Source: Lepisosteus oculatus (Eukaryota; Chordata; Actinopteri; Semionotiformes; Lepisosteidae). Taken from it: a DNA stretch of 64,000 nucleotides. The position numbers and the translations under genes were made by a program. This document shows, in pieces, positions 47,461 to 59,400 of this stretch (within the stretch, counting starts at the first letter, position 1; each line of letters opens with the position of its first letter). Below the pieces are notes generated by a model. That model was given only the letters and a program-made list of their open reading frames with translations. It was not told where the DNA came from and ran no database searches. Where the stretch lies: assembly GCF_040954835.1 (NCBI RefSeq), contig NC_090704.1, forward strand, positions 35,964,979-36,028,978. The letters run 5' to 3'.

Positions 47461-50400
47461 CTGAGGGGCAGATAAAAGGCAGGGTCAGAGTTCAGCAGTT
47501 AGAGGTCACAGCCACATGCTCAGAACAATCTGACAAGTCTCTGAGAAGTCACTGATCTTTCTGAACACAAGCAATGATTCCAATCAGTATCTACATCATC
47601 AGTGAGTAAACTTACTTTTCAATGAATTAAAATAATAAATGAAGTTGTTGTACAGGGCACTTTCATTAATTTAAGCTAACACTATAGTGGAAAAGCTAGC
47701 CATGTATAACAGTACTTTCTTCTTGAGTAAAAATAATGACAGTAAAAAAGGCTGATGCTTTAATGTAAGACTGAAAACAAATTACGCTGCCTTATAAAGA
47801 AAAATAATTAAAATGTTTCAAAGGTCATCCATTTATAAAGGGCAGGAGTTTACACAGTGCCAGAAGCAATAGGGAAATACAGTAAATGGAGTTCAGGATA
47901 TAACCTATCTGGTGAAAGTAGGGAACAGCAGTGTGCAGCCATTAAAAAGCAGCAGGCAGAAAATTGAAGGATCTAAAAGTGAAGTCAAAAACTTGTTTGA
48001 TTTACATTTTAAAGCCCTTGTGTATATATTTACACATTTTCAAGGATTTGAAGGATGTTATGTATTTTTACAAATTTAATTAAGGTTCTTAGTGTTCCAT
48101 CTTACAAGTTCTATCTCCTGTAGAGGAGCACTTGAAACTATTTGCACTATAGTCATGCTAAATATCAGCAGAAAATAAGTTTTTCCATTAGATGCACCAT
48201 AAATAACTGAGTGTTTGTCCTCCGCTTTATAAGATTTATGAAAATGGAGGAATTTTATATTTTTAGATTAACTTGGCAGCAGGGTGATATAGGGGTGTGG
48301 CATTTCTGGCTCAGTTCTTGGGAGTTCAGTCCCAGTGTGGGTCAAGGTCTGTGGATGTTCTTTACATGTCAATGTGGGTTTTCTTTGAATGCCCCAGTTT
48401 CCTCTCCCCTCTCCAGGACTGCTGGTTTAGCTGGTATCTCCAAACTCTTGTCCCTATGTGTACGTATGTGCCCTATGATGATGAACTGTCATTCTGTCCA
48501 GTGTCCCTCAGTGTACACTATATGGACAGGCTCTAGATTGTCTCAGCCTTTACCAGGAATACATTTCCTGGAAACAGATGGATGGAACTTGGCAGAGGTT
48601 CTGATCTCAAAATAAGTTGTCAACAATTCAACATGAGCAAAAAGATCACAGTAACAAGAGCAAACCTCAGTGTCCAAAATGAAAACCAATCTCCAGAAGC
48701 AAAACTCGTCAAAACTGTACTCAAGTGTACAGAATTGAAGTCAAAGTGAGTATTTTTCTTGTTCCAGAAGCACCGCCCTCACCTCCGTTAGTGACCACCT
48801 TCCCTCCTGCACCTTTGCTTTTTGCATTGTTTTCCATGTAACTCCTACAAAGAGACAAATAGATCATCTCAGAGTTATCTCCCAGTGGACTGCTTTCAAC
48901 ATCTAAAGGCATGTCTGTTTTCACATTTAAACTTTAAACATATTATCATGTAGCAACAACCCTGCAAATGCCCAGTGACTTTTTAATTGCCTCTATTGCT
49001 GTATGGAATTATTTGAATTTCTGAAACTCAGCCATATCAGCACCCTTGACTCTCCCTAAGTAAGGGTTATCTCCAGGTTTAAATCAGGGGTGCATGGGTG
49101 ACTGCAGGTTTTCTGTGTTTCTTTAAAGCAGCAGCACCTGGAGAGCTGGAAGTAGCTGTCAATCTGGTTTGATTAAGCCAACAGTGATCTAATTTAGTTT
49201 AAGGGATAAGCTGGAAAGAAAACCTCCCAGGCACACTACTCCTCCAGAAACAGGACTGAACAGTACTGCTTCAAAGCTTTCCTGGAATCATTAAATGATT
49301 CTCCAGAAGCGGACTTAAAATGGCCCAAAGACTCTTTAGGACTGCAGCTAGTGAAGATAAGAAACAAGCTCTTCATCTTAAACTAAGAGACATAAATATC
49401 AGATTTCTTTCTTCTGTACACCATTCTGTGAACTGAAGCAGCTGATTGAAACAGATTCTCAATAGAGTTTCAAGTGGAGTATTTAATTATTACACTTGCT
49501 TGCTTTCAATGTGTAGATTTTTCTGCAGCAAACAATGATAAAACTGACCAGTTCATCTAAAAGATTTATGGGAACTTCCTTGGCATAACCAGTTTAATTA
49601 TCCAGCTGCAATACATCAAGTCTTGCATGTTAAAGTAAGGTTTATATTAAAGTAAAAACTGAAATATAAAGGAACGTACAAACAATCCGGTATCTGTTTA
49701 ACTGTTTCATGTCGCCCCTTTCAAGAGAACATTTAACTGAAGACAAAGGCCTTTTGGGAAATAAAAGTAAAATAATACACAATGACTACATACAAAAACA
49801 TTAATCACCTTTACATTTCAATAATTAATTTCTAATTTGTTTCCTTTCTAAGAAATGTATGGCAAGTTCAATGATTTCCAGTTTTAAGCAATTCATGTGC
49901 CCTGGGTGAACTGTGAAACCAAGGTCTCCCACAGACATGCATCATCTGAAGGGTTTCTATATTTCACATTGAAAATGAGCTTAATGACTACTGTTCTTAT
50001 TCCATTTCCAGCTACTTTAGTATAAATAACAGAGACGATATCTGTTTACATTTTTTAATGCCATTAGGTCACATTAACAGGACAGCTCATTAAAAGTGAT
50101 AACACCCCCTACAAAGAATGATGCAGTCCACCCTTCAAATTTAAGCAAATTAATTGCATTACTCTGACTATGTGGTCAAAGGTGGAAGAAATAGGCACTT
50201 ACATTTGATCTCCTTCCAATGATCTCTGGATCTCCTGCAGCACTTCTGTAACATTAAAAAGGTTGGGGTGAACCTGTGAGAAAGAGAGACTCTCCCCCTC
50301 CCAAACCCCCCTTCTCCCAAGACAGGTATTCAACACTAGAGTGGGGTAAACTATGAAATGGATGCTACAACAGAGATGTTCTTTTAAATATTTCCAGAAA

Positions 50401-53400
50401 AGTACTGACAAAGGCAGACAGGTGGAATTTATGTGAAGGTAAAGACTGAAAATAGGAAGCACATTATACACAAAGCATTTTGGGAGTTAGGTACAATCTG
50501 ACGAGCCATTCTATTGAACCTGACTCACTGGGGTCCATCATGAAGATACTGTATGGGCTGTGAATGTCACCCATGTTGTGCAAGTCATTCTGCTGCGTTG
50601 ACTTACACATACTGCTCAACACAAGTTCTAAAGTAAGGGCCTGAATGCGACAAACTGGAGGACCTGAATCCCTGGTGAAAACCCTGCTCTCTGTCTGTGG
50701 AGTGAATAATGCTGAGCAAGAACTGTTGATTCACTACAAACACCAGAAGACCACAAGCCCTGGAACCAAGGCTGACCCTGGGTCCCAGACACAGTACTCA
50801 CTCTCGTCGTTGAGTAAGGCGTGCTCCATCACCTTCGGGGACAAACTCACTGGAACACAGACAGGAAAGACACTAAGTATACAAGCCCACGCTATTTTCT
50901 TCCTGTGGTTACATGACTGAGATGGAAGGGATAGTTTTCTAAATAGATAAAAAAAGACAACTCACTATGTTCATTATCTTCATTGTGGCCCCTGGATTTC
51001 AATCTACATGAAAGAAAAAGAGAAAATGTCAATCATATCCATTCCATGTCCGATTCTTTTGGAGAAGGTCTATTTTTTTTTAAATACTGGTTTTGGCAAT
51101 AGTATTTTTTAAAATGCATTTCTCAGGAATGCTTTCCAACCAGGATATAATGCTATAATTCTTGTTATTGGTTATCTGGCCTTTTGCTGTTTCACATACA
51201 GACTCCTCCTTTATTGGCAACATAGAATATACAATTTATTTGTCTGTTTTCATAATAAGTCTTTTTTCTGTGAAAGGCGTGGAGACTGAGCACTCCCAAC
51301 AGCCTTCAGACTGGTTTTAAGTGCATGTGACAGTGTCATGGCAACTTCTCTCCCATAATCCTTTGTGGAGCACTCCCACTTAACATTCACCTTTGTGCGC
51401 AAGGAACAATTGTGCACATGCAGTAACGTAGGTAGATGGCCGGAGAACACGGTGCACTTTGAGCTGAAATGTAATACTTGACCTACTGTCTGGCGCCGTG
51501 CTCTTATTACCTAGGCTGGACGGCTGCGCCGTCAGGCTGAGCTCTGGACAGGGGTTTGGACGCAGAGGAGGCTGGAGGAACCTCAACAAAGGAGCGTGGC
51601 TCCACCACCCAGCGAGCCGACAGGGAGAAGCGTTCAAACTCCGAGGGGGAGATCAAGTAGAAGCCTGTCAAACAAAAGGGTTTGGATCACTGTATAAATC
51701 ATATGGCACTGAAGAGGAAAACTGCAAAGAAAGAAGCATTTCCAAACCAGAAAACGGAACAAGATCCCAACAGGATGGGTACGTTTTATTTTCCTTTAAA
51801 AAATGCTAACAGTTTCAGAATCAGACCACTGTGTTAAATATCTAGATGAGCTCCCTCCAAACACCATTGCAATCAGGTAAACATTTACTATTTCTCTACC
51901 CTTAGTATTAGCACTAGCATTCATGACAGTCCTTGTAGCCAGGACAAAACTACCAGACTGTTTCCGCTTGCATTTAGTCACAGTTCTGTCAAGACATCTT
52001 GTATCCATTTTAAGATACCGTATTCTTGGACTGCAGATAGAAATAAGGTACAAGCTTCAATATCTTTATCCGATTGTCCAAGTAGCAGAAGAGAGTTCTT
52101 GTTCCAGATGCTGAAGCCAGGACTCACCTTGGCCGTATTTAGTGAAGACGCAGGAAGCGATGCCACTGACGTCCTCGCGGCGGATACAGGGGTAGCGGAC
52201 CTGCATCTTGAGGTTTGGCAGGGAGATGACGTGCAGGTCTCCCTGGTTGGTTAGCACCACCAGACCACTCTCGCTGTAATCTTCCACGCGACTGCTCCCG
52301 AAAGACGCCACCCCCACCTTGCGCACCCGCGACCCATCCAGCGCCGTCAGCTTCAGTTTCATCTTGGAACTCACCTTGGGGAGGGTGAATACCTAGGGAG
52401 GAGAGCGCATGAGTGTGGGTGGAGAGGAAGGCAGGGAAACAATGATGGGGGCAACCCCATGACAGTGAACGATTTGGGGGAGTGAAATATTAATTTCAAG
52501 CAACATCTAAAGAAAGCATGGTGTTTCCAGAAATTAGTGTGCATTAAATCAAATTGATGAGATGGTCACTGAGCCACTCAGCTCTGAACAGGCCTGACTG
52601 TGCTGCTGGGGCTCTCTTACCTTGAACTGTTCCTCGGAGATGACCAGCAGGTGGTGTGACCCGTGCATTTCAGGGGTGCGTGCTAAGTCGTGTGCCACCT
52701 CAAGGGGCTCAGGCAGGGGCACCCCTCGACCATCCAGAACCACGATGCCCACTACTGGAGCACGGTGCATCAGCTGGATCTCCTTTGCTATGAGGCCCAG
52801 AAAGAGACACTGGATTTAATCATCCCATCACAGAAAGCTACCTAAATGTGAAGAACTGACTGTACATCAGGCTTGTTTCAAACCGAAAGTGGCCACTTCC
52901 TTCTGAACCTTATCCAAAGAAAAAACACGAACCACAAGACACAAAGAGAAACTAAGTGAAAGATCATGCAAGACTTATAAGAGTGAGAACAAGCGCCACT
53001 TCTTTACTCAAGGGGCTTTGTCCAGAACAATCAACTCAATTAGATTGCTGGGACTAATACAATTTTTTCTTTGAGAAACAGCTGGATAACAACTTCAATC
53101 ACTATCAATCAAACTAGAGTGGCCAAAACTGCTTCTCCTGCTTGTGCTTCTATGTACTTTAAGACTTGTGATCTCAACAGAGCCAAGCTCCACCTACATT
53201 CAATTGACACAAATTTGCCAATGTATTAAGATGATTTTATAATATTGAAATGAAGAATTATTTGGATTACGTCAAAGTTGGACATTGGTCAATTGTGCTT
53301 GTACCTACTTGTACTGTACCTCCAGACCACTGTCAGGTCATATATGCCTGCAAGGGTACTGAGATCCAATTCCCTATGCTGGCTGGCAATACAAGTGCTG

Positions 53401-56400
53401 AGAGGGCACAAATCCCAGGCCTGACTGTTCTCTGTGCTGCCCCCCTGTGTTCGGATGACCTACCTGCCACAGTCAGAAGTGCACACTCATGCCCCATCTT
53501 CTTGAAGTTACTGAAAACCCATTTCTTCAAGATATGCCTAACTTCGGAGGCCCATGGCTAACTCCCACTTACTGATTATGCGCTTATGCTAGTGCGAGCG
53601 ACCAATCAACAGCTCCACACCCACCAGCGTGTGCAGTGATTGGATCCTCCGTCCTCTTCTCACTGGATGGGATGCGGAGAGTGTAGGCAAAGACAGAGCC
53701 ACCGTTGGTGCCAGCCCACAGAGAGGGGGTGTTGTGTAACCCTGCAGCAGGAACACCCGAACACAAAACTTGGTCAGGATTGTTTTCCGCTTTTTAATTT
53801 TTCAAAAATACACAAAGATGATAGAAATCCAGTATTTTTTTTATATTTTATTTCTGGAATCAGCAGTTGTCAGTTCAGCCTACCACTAACTGTATATAAC
53901 AGCACCAGGTATGAATTTCTACATGCACACATCCCCCAAAATGTGCCCCAAAGTAATTTCCTACTTTTTGCATCAGATGTAATGTTCAACATACTGCATA
54001 GTGAATCTACAGCATGGTTTGGCAATGTGTGGCACACTGTCATGCAGAGAGATTTTTAGCGGCACATGTAAAAGAAGTCTAATAAGCCCAGTGGAAAAAA
54101 GTGTGCATATAAATGACATACAGCGATTAGAAATCTCAGAGTAGCTGTGCTGCCTAAAACCCATGCACAGCAAAATGACAGGGGAAGATATAGCTAAGAC
54201 TTTTACTGAACATTCTGAGGAAAGAGGATTTGACATGAAGACAATATTTTCTGTGATGACTAATGGTGCCCCTGCAATGGTCAGAAAACATAAGTGATTT
54301 GTAAGATCATTGCGGATCACACTGGACATCCTTCTGCAAATTTGCATTGTATTATTCATTGTAAGTGCTGAAAATAGTGTATTTCTGTAGTACTCCATCT
54401 GCCTTGACGCACAGGCAGTTTCAAATGGCTTCAGGAGAAGCACACTGCAAACTCTTGACTTGAGTCAAGAGTCAAGCTATGAGCTCGAGACTGCAGAGCT
54501 AGGGCAAGAATCGCACTTAATGTTAATACTTGCATGTTTTATTTTAATATTAATCTTTTATCAATAAAGATGTAAGTAGGACTACTATACTTTTAAAAAG
54601 TATCAATGGCACGCAAATATGTGGAAACAAATGCATGAACTAACTCTTGGTATGTCCTTTTGGAAAGATTACCATCCCCTGATCTACCAAAGCTATATGT
54701 TTCTGTCCTGTCCAACCGATTTTGGTATGTTTTACTAAAGCAATGGTGATCTCTAGTGGTAGAACAAAGAAGCATAGCATTCTAGCATAGAATGTAGGCT
54801 TTCTAAAAATGTTTACAGTGCTGCATGTGAGCCATTTAAGCCATCTGTTTCTTTTTTAAACTCCCACAGTGAAAACAGCGGGCAGTGGCTGGTGGACTGG
54901 CACAGGTCTCTGACAACACCGCCAGCCAACCGGCCCTCTGCAGGCCACAGGAGTCAGTGTGGAAACAGCCACAATGAGGGAACCTTGTCTGAATTTAAAC
55001 TGATGCCATGTCAGCGTCAAACTGTCAACTGCACGTCGGCCACACGATAAAGATTTGAACCAGTGATACACGAATTTGTGCCTAACATCGTACAAGCCGA
55101 GCTGGGCAGCTTAGCCCCTAATTATCTCATTCCTTGATAAAAAAAAAACAAATCAATTTGTCCTTCTTGAAGGAAGAGCTGTAACAGGATAAAACGTGTT
55201 ACTGTAAACTGCAAAGCAACCGGCACACCCTTTCAGGCATCCATTCCAACTCAAACGGCTTCTGTCCCCCGAGAGCTCACCATCGCTGAGGAAGGAGTCC
55301 GCGAAGTAGAGAGTGCGCACCAGGCCTGTGAAGGAGTCGTCTGAGGAGCGCGCCTCGATCTTCCTCTGCACCGGAGCCAGCTCCATCTCCTGCAGCGCCT
55401 CCGCCTCCAGCCGGGCATTGAGCTCCTGGATCTGACCAGGCCGGGGGCAGAGAAGGGGGGGGGTGAAAAACCACTCCGGGCAATTAGAGAGGGGCTGGCA
55501 GCCCAGTACGTAATCTCGGCACTACCTCAGGAGCAGAGTGCAAGCCTGTCAAATAATAAAATTGTGCCTTTGTTTATTGCAATTGCTTTGGCAACAATAA
55601 TTCATCAGTCACGCCAATAAATCCGTTAAGAGTCGGGGGGGGGTGGAGAAAAAGAGTCACACTGGGAGCTGGATAAAGGGAAGGGGGTGAGTCAGGATGC
55701 TGAGAATAAAGACTGAACACTGAGTTTTACCAAACAGTGGTTAATATGATGTAACTTTTCTTTATGCAAGAATTATTAAATATTCCTACAAGGTATTTAC
55801 ACTGGAACAGCTTGGCATTGCTTGAATTTTCAAACATTTTCAATGTGTGAGAAAACCAACTGTTTACTAATTGTTATAGCACTTGCAGCACTAACTCCAC
55901 TAACTCTTTAAAAATGAAAGAGAAAGAGAAAGAGACAGGGAGGAGTTGAGATGGCAGTAAAGAGAAACAGCAGTGTTGTTCCAGATGTACTCAGGCTGGT
56001 GTGGAAAGAGCCTGATGCCAAACACTTCAATAAAAAGGTTTCTGGGGTTTTCAGGGACAGCTGCGCCTGGTACCTTGGCGGCGTTGCTCGCATGCTGTTT
56101 CCTGACCGATACGCGGCTGCGGCGGATCCGGCGAAAGGACTGGCGCAGGGACTTCTTGATGGACTTCACACGGGACAGGGGCCCCTCCAGCGCCAGCTGG
56201 TCACTGGGGTTCAGAGTGCACCTGCCAGGAGACAGCATACTATTACAGAGGGGCAGCAGAGCAGGGGAGCCCCAGACAGGGATGAGCCCCAGAGGTCTTG
56301 CAGATAATGGCACGGGGTTCCAAGACACAGCATTTTTTTTAAAGGAGATTTTATAAATGCTAGACTTGCGATCCATTTCAAATTGCATTTTTCTTAAGAA

Positions 56401-59400
56401 CTAAAACTCTTTAGCCTTGAACCAGAATGTCGAGAGCTTCTAGCTCAAGAACTCCAGCAGAAATAAGTACTGTTCACTGTCAGAACCAAGACTGTGACTA
56501 ACACATCAAAGGTATTAATGGTTTAACTGTACTTAGCCAATCTGACCTCTTGGGTTTTGCAAACATCTGAGCATTTGTTCGGATTTGTGTAAATTTAAGA
56601 TGCAAGTCCTTCTCTCTCAGAAACGTCAGCCCCTCTCTCCGAGAGGCCTGTGGATAGACAACGGCTCTGACCTCACGAGGACGGTGTTCTTCTGTTGGTA
56701 GTCGTACAGGCCAAAGCCGTGGCTGGTCCCGAAGGCCACCAGCTTCCATTCGGAGTGCAGGGCCAGCGAGGTGACCACTGCAGGGGGCTGGCACTGCACC
56801 AGGGCAAAGGGCTGGAAGCCAGCGGGGAAGGGCACGGCCTCCTCGCGCACCTCCAGCCGCGTATGCCCCTTCCAGCGGAAGCCCTCCTGGCCCTGCAGAA
56901 GGTCTGCCAAAGAGCCCTCCACTACCTGCTCTGCAGCCTCATCGTTCAGCTCCAGCACCAGGATCTGCCAGCAGGGGGAGATAAGAGCTTGAGGTCGCTG
57001 CTTGACACTGCATACAGCACAGTAGTACCCCATTTTGCTTGCTTGATCACAACAATGGGATACATACTGTACTTCTTCCAAACTCCTCTTTAGCAATACG
57101 TTATAATGAAAGTACATTTTAATTGCTTAAACGCATTTAGTTCCCTTTACTGGTTATCTCGAGCAGCAGTAATCATTCTATTTATTCCCCTCTTGTATTT
57201 CAGGGGACCCATTTTATACACCACTGAAGTTTAGCAACCTGTTGAAGTGTAGCAACCACACAGAGAAGTGCAAAACTACATCAATTTAATTAAGGGGCAA
57301 CTTTTAGTAGGCCCAACTGTATAAATCCTTACTGGTATTTAGCCAGGACAGAGGTCAACTCAGAAACTACTCTTGTTAAATCTCCCCTGACATAGGCTTT
57401 TAATTTCTTCCCGATTCACAAACACAAAACACAGGTGCTGTGTCGGTCTTGCAATAAATGTGATAAAACCTAGAGCCAGCATCAAACAGCACTTTGGCTT
57501 GTTTTTAAAATGCTGATTTAAAAAGCAAATAATGGATATATACACATATAATTCCATTTTTTAAAGCAAAAGGTAGACGGTAACTTCCACTGTTTGAGAC
57601 ATCTTATCCTATGCACAGTTCATTTTATTCGCCAAAAAAGTGATGTCCCAGGATTCCTAAAAAGGTGTGCTCCCTCCATATTCCAAAAACAGCATATCCC
57701 TCCCCACCCCAGCCTGCTCACCTGTCCGGCAGTCCCAGCCACAGCCAGGTACCCGCTGTATTTACACAGGTGGATCTTCTGGATTCCCAGCCTGGGGTCA
57801 TCACTGTAGGGGTCAAAGCAGCCCACCTGCCAGGGAGAGGAGCAAGTCAACACTGGGGTGAGGAGAAGAGGTGGATCTGCACTCCCTGATGGCTGTTGAC
57901 TTCCACACACAGCAGGTAGATGGACTACATACTGGAAGTCAAAATGCCTCCCAGACGTAGGTAAACCACAAGTGTAAATATATTTGTCTATCTAGACCTC
58001 TTCCAAAATAGAAGATACAATTAGGTAACTGAAAACAACCTCTTTCAGAGGAAGAGCAGGGCTGACCAAACAAAGCAAGACTCGCACTTTTGTTCGGAAA
58101 GAGGCTGATAAAAGAATTTTATTAAAGCTAGTGCATTAAAGTCCACAATCAACCAGAAGCAGACAAAATTACATTAAGACCACATTCAGCATGACTGTCA
58201 ACTGAAATCATACTTAGAATTACAGCAAAGACTTTTTATGCTGCAGTGGGCTTCTGCGTGTTGTTATACAGTTGAATCAGTAGCTGTAATTTAAGGTTAT
58301 TATTTCTGAAGCCCAGAGGAAACCACAGGCATGTGTTGAGTGCAGGCTCTTCTGGACTGGAACACTGCCGATGTGTGTTGGAAATGGATAGGAAAGGGAT
58401 ATTATTCTGAATCGGACAATGACAAATTTTCACAATGGGACGTCTCAACGAGCACACCTTCGCCCCCCAGGTCCGTACCTTGCGGAAAGGAGGCCACTCC
58501 CCTTCGCCCCCCTGGTTCATGTTGTCATTGGGGTCGGCGTCAGTGTGGAACGCCCCCGCTGTGCTCAGCTTGTATAGAGGGTACAGGCACACTCCTGAGG
58601 CATCCCAAAACCGCACAGTGCCATCTTCGTGTCTGCATTATGGAGGGATAAACACGTAGTCCTGTTATTTACACCATAGTTTACAATATATAACTGTATA
58701 AATATATAATTATTTACTCCTTACAACTGGAAAACAAAGAGACAGATGATCTCACAATAAGGGCTCCACATCTACATGTTTTATGCTCTATGTTACAGAG
58801 CTCTGTTACTCAGTGGGTTCAGTCAGTTTCAAGAACTGTTACCATCTCATTCACACACAGACAGACAAATTACAAGTCAGGAGTGAGACTCACCCAGTCA
58901 GAAGCAGGTCTCTCTGTGGAGGGTCTGGGGCCACATTCTTGCCTCCTCTCACTGGCCAGGGCTAGAGAGATGGATGGTATGAGACTTAGGATTTGCTAAT
59001 TTACTAAAAATTAAGTGATCTGAGATGTCTTGTAGTGTGCAACCAAGGGTTTGGACATTTTGTCGATGGGAATCCTTTAACTATTTCAAACCAGCTAACC
59101 TTAATCTCTAGTACAAAATCATGATAGGAGACTTTTTTTAAAGATTTCTGAGCTACTTGTTTAAGGCAACAATATGTGCGGTTTATGGCTGAATGCATTT
59201 GATCAAGTCAGCACAATGGACTAAAAACCTCTAAACTTTGAAAACTTGTCAGGATGTTGAACAAATTAAAGAACAATTCCATGCACACTGTGTCAAAAGC
59301 TGCAACAACAGATGTTATGCATCATGCTGTAAGCTTTCACAACCCAGTTACGCAGTTTAAGCCCTACATCACAGTGCCCCAGGTCTCAGAGCAGGTGGCT

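Noticed and set aside
50246..50273. Upstream acceptor TCTCACAG for the llgl2 VLQEIQ exon
   Set aside because: It would put the exon out of phase with LLNDE; the acceptor at 50,246 restores the human-like LLNDE-K-VLQEIQ.
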